A stretch of DNA of 62,151 nt from Prochlorococcus sp. AG-670-O17 (GCA_003211315.1 QCTC01000003.1:1-62151); one strand, 5' to 3'; positions 17,354-22,888 are shown, counted from the stretch's first letter. Made by a program: numbers and translations. The notes: generated by a model from the sequence alone, not told the origin.

Positions 17354-17497
17354 ATGAGCGGAGATTTCGAGACACATGAAATGAATCAACGAAAAATTTC
17401 GTATTTAAAAGAAAGATCAGAAAATAATACAGAATGGTTAGATGAATTAATTAATAAAATTGAAGATATGAAGAACAAAATAACCAAATCTGCTTAA
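17354..17497 (+). CDS. 47-residue helical microprotein
   Basis: ATG 17354, stop 17495-17497. Predicted two-helix charged protein ('ISYLKERSENNTEWLDELIN', then 'KIEDMKNKITKSA'), resembling small coiled-coil proteins. No recognised domain. It ends 30 bases before a strong promoter that starts the next transcript. Confidence 0.45.
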   Translation: MSGDFETHEMNQRKISYLKERSENNTEWLDELINKIEDMKNKITKSA

Positions 17498-17526
17498 TCT
17501 CCGAATATTGAATTTACCTTTATGTA

Positions 17527-17555
17527 TTGACAACTGAGTACAAATACTCTATAAA
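17527..17555 (+). promoter_or_regulatory. Near-consensus sigma-70-type promoter
   Basis: -35 TTGACA (17527-17532), exactly 17 bases, -10 TATAAA (17550-17555). This is 11 of 12 consensus positions with ideal spacing, rare in this AT-rich window. Predicted transcription start is about 17561-17563, which places a hairpin at the very 5' end of the RNA. Confidence 0.75.
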
Positions 17556-17561
17556 TAAAGT

Positions 17562-17659
17562 GTAGCTAAAGCTACCAAATCGTCCGATCTACCACTAGAT
17601 AGACCGCAGTACGACTCAAGCCAAAGGACGGGGACTTGAGCAAGTTCAGGAGCTGCATC
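17562..17659 (+). ncRNA. Structured leader RNA ahead of a 33-residue ORF
   Basis: About 98 bases between the promoter and ATG 17660 contain three perfect hairpins: GTAGCT-AA-AGCTAC (17562-17575), ATCTA-CCAC-TAGAT (17587-17600) and CTCAAG...CTTGAG (arms 17615-17620 and 17635-17640). They are followed by an AGGAG Shine-Dalgarno at 17648-17652. The stretch is richer in GC than its surroundings. It could be a cis-regulatory leader, or the whole transcript could be a dual-function small RNA. I recall that Yfr-type RNAs with a similarly short ORF have been reported in Prochlorococcus, but cannot confirm this is one. Confidence 0.5.
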
Positions 17660-17761
17660 ATGGTAAACATGTATTTTAATGGCAAGTCATTTGTATATTG
17701 CAAGAGCCAAGAAGAGAAGACAATAAAGCTTACTTATAGAGGATCTAGGTATTCGAGATAA
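17660..17761 (+). CDS. 33-residue protein with DUF4278-like motif
   Basis: ATG 17660, 7 bases after AGGAG; TAA 17759-17761. The C-terminal half 'KTIKLTYRGSRYSR' matches the 'K-L-T-Y-R-G-x-x-Y' core of the small cyanobacterial DUF4278 family. No membrane helix. A strong promoter, a structured leader and a good ribosome binding site make expression likely. The role of DUF4278 is not known to me. Confidence 0.65.
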   Translation: MVNMYFNGKSFVYCKSQEEKTIKLTYRGSRYSR

Positions 17762-17813
17762 AAGATCTCATATCTATATAGATATTTAATAAACAATTAT
17801 TTTAGGATTTACT

Positions 17814-17951
17814 ATGAAATTTACTAATTCTCCTTTTGCCATACTCGACAAGAATATGAACGCATTAGATTATCAAAAAAAGAACCTTATATATGAAGAT
17901 TATTGGAGAAGAGAAGGCGTCTATCAGAGACTTCATAAAGAATCTGAATAA
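17814..17951 (+). CDS. 45-residue microprotein, paralogue of 17098-17283
   Basis: ATG 17814 with 'TTAGGATTT' upstream as a weak binding site; TAA 17949-17951. It shares the S-P-F-x-I-L-(N/D)-K ... L-D-Y-x-K pattern with the protein at 17098, then diverges into an aromatic and basic tail ('YEDYWRREGVYQRL'). Soluble. Finding two copies of the same motif within 800 bases supports both being genuine. Confidence 0.6.
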   Translation: MKFTNSPFAILDKNMNALDYQKKNLIYEDYWRREGVYQRLHKESE

Positions 17952-18033
17952 GTAGTCTAAATATTTTAGTGATTCTTTCTTGATTCATATACCAATATTC
18001 TTGCTATTAATTAAGTAGATACTTTTTTATTTA

Positions 18034-18123
18034 ATGCCATTAGATATTTTTCTAATGAATATGTGTGTTGTAGTTTTAGGTTTACTTGTCAGAAGAGAAA
18101 TCAAACTTAGGAAAGCCAGATAG
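18034..18123 (+). CDS. 29-residue membrane microprotein
   Basis: ATG 18034, TAG 18121-18123. One short hydrophobic helix ('IFLMNMCVVVLGLLV') and a basic tail ('RREIKLRKAR') predict a single-pass protein with a cytoplasmic C-terminus. Three bases separate it from the next ORF, so the two may be coupled. Low information content; no family recognised. Confidence 0.35.
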   Translation: MPLDIFLMNMCVVVLGLLVRREIKLRKAR

Positions 18124-18126
18124 ATT

Positions 18127-18246
18127 ATGAAGACACAAATTTTTAAAGAGAAGTACATTCCAAATGTCCATGCTATTTCTTTATTACTAATGCTTCTTCT
18201 ATGTTTGTGGTTGCCACTAGGACTAAGATTCTTTTTGATCCTTTAG
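18127..18246 (+). CDS. 39-residue membrane microprotein
   Basis: ATG 18127, TAG 18244-18246. Basic N-terminus ('MKTQIFKEKYIPNVHA'), then one strong helix ('ISLLLMLLLCLWLPLGLRFF'). It starts right after the stop of the 29-residue ORF. Probably a real small membrane protein; function unknown. Confidence 0.4.
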   Translation: MKTQIFKEKYIPNVHAISLLLMLLLCLWLPLGLRFFLIL

Positions 18247-18261
18247 TCATGCAAATTAGAG

Positions 18262-18333
18262 ATGAAATTTAATTCTCAAACTTTAAGCTTGCTGTTAAAC
18301 ATAGCTGTCTGTATTTTGGTATTCATTATTTAA
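18262..18333 (+). CDS. 23-residue hydrophobic peptide, doubtful
   Basis: ATG 18262 to TAA 18331-18333, almost entirely one helix ('SLLLNIAVCILVFII'). It sits close behind the 39-residue gene with a weak upstream purine stretch. It is short enough to arise by chance in AT-rich DNA, and is recorded because its neighbours show the same single-helix pattern. Confidence 0.2.
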   Translation: MKFNSQTLSLLLNIAVCILVFII

Positions 18334-18392
18334 CTTTTAATTTCTTTTTAAAAATATTGTTCATAATTAGTTAACTAATCAATAAAAGCTTA

Positions 18393-18701
18393 ATGCAAAC
18401 ATACATAGTTCAATGGCAGTTCCCATCAATGGAAGCTTCAATGAAAGCAACCAAAACATTTACTGATTATGTAAAAGAGGGATCTCCATATGACAGTTTC
18501 GAAGGATTCAAAGTTTTAAATAGAGTTTTAAATCCTCAGGGAGCAAATGGTTGGGCAATAGTTCAAGCATCTGACCATTCAAAAATTTGGCAGTGGTGTC
18601 AGCCTTGGAGTGCTGGCTTTGGAAATGAAATAGAAGTCACACCTGTTCTTACTGATGAAGAGTTCGTTGCAGTTACAGATCAGATAGAAACAGCGACTTA
18701 A
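18393..18701 (+). CDS. DUF3303-like small soluble protein
   Basis: 102 residues from ATG 18393. The pattern is alpha-beta: 'MQTYIVQWQFPSME' strand, helix 'KATKTFTDYVKEG', then 'GWAIVQASDHSKIWQWCQPW'. It resembles DUF3303 (ferredoxin-like fold), in which an aromatic-rich last part follows a 'G-x-x-(I/V)-(V/F)-x-(A/S)-x-D' strand; this is from memory. A Rho-independent terminator lies 170 bases downstream, leaving room for a long 3' UTR or small RNA (see 18731-18899). Confidence 0.65.
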   Translation: MQTYIVQWQFPSMEASMKATKTFTDYVKEGSPYDSFEGFKVLNRVLNPQGANGWAIVQASDHSKIWQWCQPWSAGFGNEIEVTPVLTDEEFVAVTDQIETAT

Positions 18702-18712
18702 TAACTAGACAT

Positions 18713-18734
18713 AAAAAAAGACCCTTGCGAGTCT
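18713..18734 (-). terminator. Rho-independent terminator (minus strand)
   Basis: Read on the minus strand: AGACTC-GCAA-GGGTCT, a 6-bp stem with one G-U pair and a GNRA-type loop, followed by seven T. It would end a minus-strand transcript from the cupredoxin and its small partner (18898-19456), running past the plus-strand terminator at 18873-18899. Confidence 0.65.
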
Positions 18735-18747
18735 AGGTGATGGGGAT
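18731..18747 (+). repeat. GGTGATGGGGAT element, copy 1
   Basis: GTCTAGGTGATGGGGAT; near-identical to GGCTGGGTGATGGGGAT at 18842-18858 (14 of 17 positions match), same orientation, 111 bases apart. It is G-rich in an AT-rich intergenic stretch and lies between the two convergent terminators. Confidence 0.45.
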
Positions 18748-18841
18748 CTCTATCATGGCAAATAAAATTGAAACAAACAACCCCACCTAAAGTAAGAAAT
18801 ATTACAGTCAAACACCATATGTAGTGCTATTATTTTAGAAA

Positions 18842-18858
18842 GGCTGGGTGATGGGGAT
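18842..18858 (+). repeat. GGTGATGGGGAT element, copy 2
   Basis: Second copy of the G-rich element, directly before the plus-strand terminator at 18873-18899. Repetition plus terminator suggests a short non-coding transcript or two tandem RNA modules in 18702-18899. Confidence 0.45.
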
Positions 18859-18872
18859 GATCTGGCTTTTAG

Positions 18873-18899
18873 AAAGGGCGTACTTAACGCTCTTTTTTT
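18873..18899 (+). terminator. Rho-independent terminator (plus strand)
   Basis: Stem GGGCGT (18876-18881) / ACGCTC (18887-18892) with one G-U pair and the loop ACTTA, extended by A-T pairs and followed by T7. It ends the transcript of 18393-18701 or of an RNA in between. It overlaps the last codons of the minus-strand ORF 18898-19047. Confidence 0.75.
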
Positions 18900-19047
18900 A
18901 TGGATATAACTTATTAATAGCTTCTTTTTGTTCTTGTTTTTTTATTTCTTCGGCATCATAAACGGGACAAATATTCTGATTAAGAGATAAGAAAAAAGCA
19001 CTCTTTTTAAAACGTTTAAATAATGGTGTAAGTAGTAAGCGTTTCAT
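18898..19047 (-). CDS. 49-residue basic microprotein
   Basis: ATG 19047, TAA 18898-18900. Basic N-terminus ('MKRLLLTPLFKRFKKSAFF'), a short 'NQNICPVYDAEE' segment and a Lys/Glu-rich tail. It lies 4 bases downstream of the cupredoxin stop on the same strand, hence probably co-transcribed. No family recognised. Confidence 0.5.
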   Translation of the reverse strand: MKRLLLTPLFKRFKKSAFFLSLNQNICPVYDAEEIKKQEQKEAINKLYP

Positions 19048-19051
19048 TTAT

Positions 19052-19456
19052 TTATTTAACAATAATTGCCCCACCCATTCCAAAAGATGCATGTGGAGAA
19101 CAAACATAATAGTATTTACCTGCTGATACGCCCTTCGTATTCCATGATAGTTTTCCATTTTGCGTTCCAGGAGTCCCAGAAATCGTCCCTGTAGTTACCT
19201 GATCACCACCTCCACGAGAAAATTCAGTCTTTATATAGAACGGATGACGAGATGCATCAACATCAAAAATAATTGTGTCTCCTTCATTAACAGTAACTGT
19301 AGGATCATCCCCACTTATAGATCCATTCCTATCAGTTCCACTAAGAATATAGTTACGATAACCATCTGCCGATACGTCTATTTTAAATACTTCTGAATCT
19401 GCAATAGCTGGGCCTGAGAAACCAAAAAGTAAAGGGAAGATTAAAAGAAATCGCAT
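19052..19456 (-). CDS. Exported cupredoxin (plastocyanin-like blue copper protein)
   Basis: 134 residues. The signal peptide ends near 'FSGPAIADS' (cleavage about residue 19). A likely type-1 copper site is complete: H71 in 'ASRHPFYIK', then C119, H122 and M127 in 'YVCSPHASFGMGG', with the C-x2-H-x4-M spacing of plastocyanin. It is not petE: the body contains Gly/Asp/Thr-rich segments ('GSISGDDPTVTV', 'RGGGDQVTTGTISGTPG') unlike plastocyanin. Probably a periplasmic or lumenal electron carrier or copper protein. Co-directional with the 49-residue ORF. Confidence 0.85.
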   Translation of the reverse strand: MRFLLIFPLLFGFSGPAIADSEVFKIDVSADGYRNYILSGTDRNGSISGDDPTVTVNEGDTIIFDVDASRHPFYIKTEFSRGGGDQVTTGTISGTPGTQNGKLSWNTKGVSAGKYYYVCSPHASFGMGGAIIVK

Positions 19457-19486
19457 AAATTTGAATCATTTGTATTTGAATATTAA

Positions 19487-19754
19487 GAAAAAAAAGAAGC
19501 TGTTAAGAATGCCGGGGTAACACTTCAATATACAACTAATGAGTTAAAGGATGATAGGGAAGTTGTTCTTGAAGCTGTTAAGAATTTTTTTGGGAGCACT
19601 ATCTTTTGCTTCAAAACACTTACGATCAGTTCGAGAAATTATCCTTACAGCCGTAAAATTAAATGGTCATGATCAAAACACAAACCTCAAAAGTTACGCT
19701 AGATTCCAAACTAAGGATTTAGAGAAAGCATCTGACTTGGCGGAAATAGCATGA
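19487..19754 (+). pseudogene. DUF4116 repeat protein remnant, frameshifted and 5'-truncated
   Basis: In frame from 19487 (no start codon; TAA at 19484-19486) the sequence reads 'EAVKNAGVTLQYTTNELKDD' then 'REVVLEAVKN', a typical DUF4116 repeat ('REVVLEAVKQNG-x-ALQYAS-x-ELKND'). After a T7 run at 19585-19591 the next repeat continues in the other frame: 'GALSFASKHLRSVREIILTA', then 'VKLNG'. One T too many restores the frame. An ATG-initiated ORF 19551-19754 reads only the second part correctly. Its stop overlaps the ligase start as ATGA. Confidence 0.7.
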
Positions 19755-20503
19755 GCTCCTATCTAGAAGAAAGAATTGAATGGTATGACGAGGAATATAG
19801 GGCTGGACGTGCATTGATCACTGATACTCAGTTTGACCAGTTAGAAAAAAATCTTTTAAGAATAGATCCTGATTGTGATTACTTTACTAATAAGAAAGCA
19901 TTACCTTTGCCCTCATTACCAAAAGGTCTAATAGAAGAATTTATAGAAGGTTTATTGCCTGATACTAGATTGTTAATAGAGCCTAAGATTGATGGTTGTG
20001 CCATTGCTATTAAATATATAGATGGCAAATTTGATTCAGCGATAAGTAGGAAAGGGTTAGATGTCACAACAAAAATTGAACAAGTCAAAGACGTACCAAA
20101 AGAGATCAACATTAGATCAAGTTTTGTGGTTCGTGGAGAATTATTTGCCGAACAAGAAGCACCGAGTTACTCGCAAAGAATTGCGTCTGGATACCTTAGA
20201 AGCGGTGACTATCAGCCAAATCCAGAAATTAGCTTCTGTGCGTTCCAAATCATTAACACCAAAACCAACGAATATGAAAGTCTCGTTTACCTTCGAAAAA
20301 TGGGCTTTACCATACCTAAAACTGTTGAAGCAAATCGGACTAGCCAAGTAGAGCTATATAGACAGGCTTGGAAGTCTGGCAAATTGTTTGCTGAGTATCC
20401 AACTGATGGAATAGTAGTTAAATTAAATTCTAGAAAATTACAATTAATTAGAGAAAAATCTTATGGCACATATCCTTATTGGCAGATGGCTATTAAGTAT
20501 TAA
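19751..20503 (+). CDS. Stand-alone NAD-type DNA ligase adenylation domain
   Basis: 250 residues from ATG 19751. The nucleotidyltransferase motifs of LigA are present in order: 'IEPKIDGCAIAIKY' with active-site Lys79 (K-x-D-G), 'VVRGELF' near 127-133, 'PTDGIVVKLN' and a terminal 'YWQMAIKY'. Residues 1-45 resemble LigA subdomain Ia, which binds the NMN half of NAD. The OB-fold, zinc finger, HhH and BRCT domains (over 350 residues in normal LigA) are absent and no continuation is seen downstream. It could adenylate itself or act on nicked DNA or another substrate with partners; it is not the housekeeping ligase. Translation is probably coupled to the DUF4116 remnant (ATGA). Confidence 0.85.
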   Translation: MSSYLEERIEWYDEEYRAGRALITDTQFDQLEKNLLRIDPDCDYFTNKKALPLPSLPKGLIEEFIEGLLPDTRLLIEPKIDGCAIAIKYIDGKFDSAISRKGLDVTTKIEQVKDVPKEINIRSSFVVRGELFAEQEAPSYSQRIASGYLRSGDYQPNPEISFCAFQIINTKTNEYESLVYLRKMGFTIPKTVEANRTSQVELYRQAWKSGKLFAEYPTDGIVVKLNSRKLQLIREKSYGTYPYWQMAIKY

Positions 20504-20615
20504 TGGAATTACTTCATCAAATCTTTCCTCCGTGGCATATTGCTTTTGATATGTTTTACTTGGTTTAGGAACATATGCATATTTAAGAATCAAACAAACC
20601 AAAGAAAATAAATGA
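20503..20615 (+). pseudogene. Small membrane protein gene with apparent frameshift
   Basis: ATG 20503 overlaps the ligase stop (TAATG). Frame 1 gives 'MELLHQIFPPWHIAFDMFYL' plus one residue, then TAG at 20566-20568. An overlapping frame without a start codon continues 'LLGLGTYAYLRIKQTKENK' to a TGA at 20613-20615 that overlaps the next gene's ATG (ATGA). Joining the two at the T4 run (20554-20557) gives a credible 37-residue one-helix protein with coupled ends. A one-base deletion, assembly error or programmed frameshift are the options. Confidence 0.4.
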
Positions 20616-20995
20616 AAGAAGTCATAATTAAAGATTCTCAAGGAGTTCCAATATACGTAGCGAGTAGTAAAGAAATAGGAGGTGTAACTGTTTTTGTAAT
20701 GTTCTTCTTTTTAATTGTTACTGTACTAATTCAAAATAATAGGCCTTCTATTAGAAAAGCTAAAGCAGAAGAAGTAAAAAATAGACTCAAAAGAATAGAA
20801 AAAGAAGAGAAAGAGTATAGACAGAATTTAATGGCTGATCCTTATATAAATATTGAATATGATAAATATTTCGGGATACATCAAAATAGACTGAGAGAAC
20901 ATAGAGCTTCGGCATATCAAGGAAGAATATATTATTTAGGTAAAAAAGGAGGTCTCTATTATCGATCTTCTACAGGAACAAGAATTTATCTTTAG
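20612..20995 (+). CDS. Membrane-anchored protein with PBCV basic-adaptor-like C-terminal motif
   Basis: 127 residues from ATG 20612 (overlapping the previous TGA). One transmembrane helix (about 24-42, 'GGVTVFVMFFFLIVTVLIQ'), a charged coiled-coil region (48-70), then a basic domain ending 'YLGKKGGLYYRSSTGTRIYL'. The ending resembles the 'G-x-(K/R)-G-G-x-Y-Y-x-x-x-x-G-x-(K/R)-x-Y-(L/I)' motif of the PBCV-specific basic adaptor domain, found in algal viruses and scattered bacteria. Probably inner-membrane anchored with a cytoplasmic nucleic-acid- or protein-binding tail; function inferred. Confidence 0.65.
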   Translation: MKEVIIKDSQGVPIYVASSKEIGGVTVFVMFFFLIVTVLIQNNRPSIRKAKAEEVKNRLKRIEKEEKEYRQNLMADPYINIEYDKYFGIHQNRLREHRASAYQGRIYYLGKKGGLYYRSSTGTRIYL

Positions 20996-21102
20996 TTAGT
21001 AAACAATTGACCACCTTTGTTGGTGGAATTATTTACTTTACTAGATAACCCTATTTAGCCTTTTTAGTTTTTAAGATATATGCAATCCAAATTTCTAATA
21101 AA

Positions 21103-21357
21103 ATGATTGAAAAAAAAGAAGACAATATTCGAAGCGAAAGCTTTTACCCAGATAGTAATTTTTATCTTGACCAAGACAATACTCCTAAAGAGACTTCACT
21201 ATCAGAAGATCAAACATCCAATACATCTAAATTTGAATGGCCAAATACCTATTGGTTTATTGCAGAAAGAACCAACGGAAGGTTGGCAATGATTGGATTT
21301 ATGGCTGTGATTATTAACTACACCTTATTTGGTTGGATAGCATATCCAATTCTTTAA
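21103..21357 (+). CDS. hli: High-light-inducible protein (Hli), second copy
   Basis: 84 residues. The C-terminal helix carries the CAB motif 'AERTNGRLAMIGFMAVIINY' (E-x-x-N-G-R-x-A-M-x-G). The 50-residue N-terminus is acidic and polar, longer than in the Hli at 8053-8259. Chlorophyll-binding stress protein of thylakoids. A 23-residue hydrophobic ORF starts immediately after its stop. Confidence 0.93.
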   Translation: MIEKKEDNIRSESFYPDSNFYLDQDNTPKETSLSEDQTSNTSKFEWPNTYWFIAERTNGRLAMIGFMAVIINYTLFGWIAYPIL

Positions 21358-21429
21358 ATGAATATAGAAATTTTTAAGGAACTTATACTTGTAGCCTCTA
21401 TGTTTTTTATACTGCTTAGATTTAGTTGA
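21358..21429 (+). CDS. 23-residue hydrophobic peptide after hli
   Basis: ATG 21358 directly abuts the Hli stop (TAAATG); TGA 21427-21429. Single helix 'ELILVASMFFILLRFS'. The first Hli gene also has a one-helix microprotein downstream (7909-8004). Both could be Hli partner peptides, but each is short and may be fortuitous. Confidence 0.3.
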   Translation: MNIEIFKELILVASMFFILLRFS

Positions 21430-21503
21430 AGCTCTATATATAAGGAGTATTTAATGAGGTTTAACTCGCAGGAATGGAGTTTAATTTTTAGTATTGAATT
21501 ATA

Positions 21504-21719
21504 GTGATAACTTTTTTTATTTTGGATAAGGAAGAAAGAAGGAAAAAATATAAATCAATGTCTAGCCAAGAGAGACAAGAGCTTATCCTAAAGAAGATGA
21601 AAGCTAAAGGAATAGAAGTTAGAAGAGGAGTTCCAAATAAAAAATATTATAGTGAGGAAGTATATGAATTAATCCATATTGCTAATTGCTTTCCTGATCT
21701 AAGAGAAAAAGATAGTTAA
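21504..21719 (+). CDS. Small basic soluble protein, unknown
   Basis: 71 residues from GTG 21504. An ATG at 21558 with 'AGAAGG' upstream would give 53 residues beginning 'MSSQERQELILKKMKAKGIE' and may be the true start. Highly charged, with 'RRGVPNKKYYSEEVYELI'. The stop overlaps the next gene's ATG by one base (TAATG), so the pair is coupled. No family recognised. Confidence 0.55.
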   Translation: MITFFILDKEERRKKYKSMSSQERQELILKKMKAKGIEVRRGVPNKKYYSEEVYELIHIANCFPDLREKDS

Positions 21720-21967
21720 TGGAAGAGTTTACTTTGATAAATAAGGATAGAAGTAGGGTTAAAGTTTTTAAACCTTTTGAAGATGTGAGTAAACCTAGTC
21801 CAACGATTAACGCAATGGAGATTGCTTATGGATGTGTTTATAAAAGAAATAGTAAGCCAGTTATGAAAGGAAGTAGGGTGGAAAGTATTGAGGATGCAAG
21901 GAAAGAATATAAGAAATTATTAGAAGAAGGATGGAAAAAGACTTCTATTTTTAAGAGTTATCTTTAG
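21719..21967 (+). CDS. 82-residue soluble protein, unknown
   Basis: ATG 21719 overlaps the preceding stop. Mixed alpha-beta: 'FTLINKDRSRVKVFKPF', then 'GSRVESIEDARKEYKKLLEE' followed by 'GW', the latter a 'motif-helix-GW' ending seen in several small cyanobacterial proteins. No signal peptide or helix for membranes. Probably works with its coupled neighbour; function unknown. Confidence 0.6.
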   Translation: MEEFTLINKDRSRVKVFKPFEDVSKPSPTINAMEIAYGCVYKRNSKPVMKGSRVESIEDARKEYKKLLEEGWKKTSIFKSYL

Positions 21968-22004
21968 TGGTTCAGGAGGTGCAAACGTAGCACCAATAGG
22001 CTTG

Positions 22005-22024
22005 ATTGACAGTCGATTTAAAAT
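22005..22024 (-). repeat. Dispersed intergenic repeat, inverted short copy
   Basis: On the minus strand ATTTTAAATCGACTGTCAAT, matching the first 20 bases of the repeats at 22842-22888 (19 of 20) and 23859-23906. Inverted relative to those two; together with the 22842 copy it brackets 22.0-22.9 kb. Confidence 0.55.
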
Positions 22025-22046
22025 TTAAGGAAGATCGCTTTTAAAA

Positions 22047-22325
22047 ATGAAGAAATTTTTAATTATTTTGTCTATTTTTTCCTGTGGATAAATGTTTAAT
22101 GACATTTTTAGAGAATTAGGATTTACATTATCTGAAAAAGTATACGCTTATGGTTCTCTTGATGAAGTTGATGTTGAGGATATTATTGAAGGATGCAAAG
22201 TTAAATATGGTTATATAGATGGATACGTTTGAGGTGAGATTTCGAATGGATACGTTGAATATGGAGATGTAACTGGAACTGTCGATGGGACTGGTTCAAA
22301 TCAAAAAATACGTTTCATTATTTAG
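22047..22325 (+). pseudogene. Exported repeat-type protein with two in-frame stops
   Basis: One frame runs from ATG 22047 to TAG 22323-22325, interrupted by TAA at 22089 and TGA at 22230. It reads a signal-like 'MKKFLIILSIFSCG', stop, then 'EKVYAYGSLDEVDVEDIIEG', 'CKVKYGYIDGYV', stop, 'GEISNGYVEYGDVTGTVDGT'. The repeating Y-G-x-(V/I)-(D/E)-G theme continues across the TGA, which argues for one decayed gene rather than separate peptides. Family not recognised; similar tandem Y-G-D-V repeats occur in small exported proteins. Confidence 0.6.
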
Positions 22326-22407
22326 AGGTCATCTTGAAGGTTAAATATGCAAAACCAATTAGTAATAACAAACAAGCAACCGCATAAGTAATTGCTATGG
22401 CGTACAT
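22318..22407 (-). CDS. 29-residue single-helix microprotein
   Basis: ATG 22407, TAA 22318-22320. Sequence begins 'MYAIAITYAVACLLLLIGFA', one helix, with a short basic tail 'TFKMTSK'. The layout resembles small photosystem or NDH subunits but matches none I know. Its 3' end overlaps the pseudogene tail by 8 bases. Confidence 0.45.
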   Translation of the reverse strand: MYAIAITYAVACLLLLIGFAYLTFKMTSK

Positions 22408-22428
22408 ATTCTGACTATTAATTACTTG

Positions 22429-22818
22429 CTAATCCCATAAAGACAAATCTGAATCTCCTGTTGATCTTTGCATCCAATGGATTTTCCAAATCCCATTAAT
22501 CCTTTTAAAGATAGAAGTTACAGTTGGCAAATCATCATTAGGAGTACCCTTGTAAGAGAATTTTGCCCCAAGCGTAAAAACACACATTGCTACATCGGCA
22601 GAAAGGAATTCAAACTTATGAATTTTTGTAATTTCTGCTTTTTCCTGAACAACATCTCCAGAACTCATCATTTCCTCAAATCCCTTTGCACTTATTGGAT
22701 TCCCACTAGGCCTGATGAGTAAAAAATCTGAAGTGGCATTATTTACAAAAAATGAGCCCATATTCTGAGGTGTTGCTAACTCGTACAACATCGATTCAAT
22801 TGTTTCTCTATCTGTCAT
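22429..22818 (-). CDS. NTF2-like (SnoaL/DUF4440-type) protein
   Basis: 129 residues. Cone-shaped NTF2 fold pattern: N-terminal helix 'RETIESMLYELATPQ', central 'KGFEEMMSSGDV', strands 'FLSADVAMCVFTLGAKF' and final 'IFKRINGIWKIHWMQRS' (the 'W-K-I-x-W-x-Q-x-S' ending is typical of SnoaL-like and DUF4440 proteins). No signal peptide. Function in such proteins ranges from isomerases to ligand binding; not assignable here. Confidence 0.75.
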   Translation of the reverse strand: MTDRETIESMLYELATPQNMGSFFVNNATSDFLLIRPSGNPISAKGFEEMMSSGDVVQEKAEITKIHKFEFLSADVAMCVFTLGAKFSYKGTPNDDLPTVTSIFKRINGIWKIHWMQRSTGDSDLSLWD

Positions 22819-22841
22819 AAAAAAAAGGGTTTATCCCTCTA

Positions 22842-22888
22842 ATTTTAGATCGACTGTCAATTATTAAAAATATCTTTATAAGGTCTTC
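22842..22888 (+). repeat. Dispersed intergenic repeat, copy A (47 bases)
   Basis: Starts ATTTTAGATCGACTG and ends TATAAGGTCTTC. It aligns with copy B at 23859-23906 with about 5 differences in 48 positions, same orientation. It lies in the leader of the NTF2-like gene on the minus strand and upstream of 22974 on the plus strand. Confidence 0.7.

Noticed and set aside
19160..19396. Plus-strand ORF opposite the cupredoxin
   Set aside because: The cupredoxin frame carries a complete signal peptide and copper site; this is its shadow.
21454..21507. 17-codon ORF before 21504
   Set aside because: Too short and without protein-like features.
22005..22888. Mobile element bounded by inverted copies of the dispersed repeat
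   Set aside because: Only 20 bases are inverted, no transposase is present and a third copy lies in direct orientation; kept as a dispersed repeat only.
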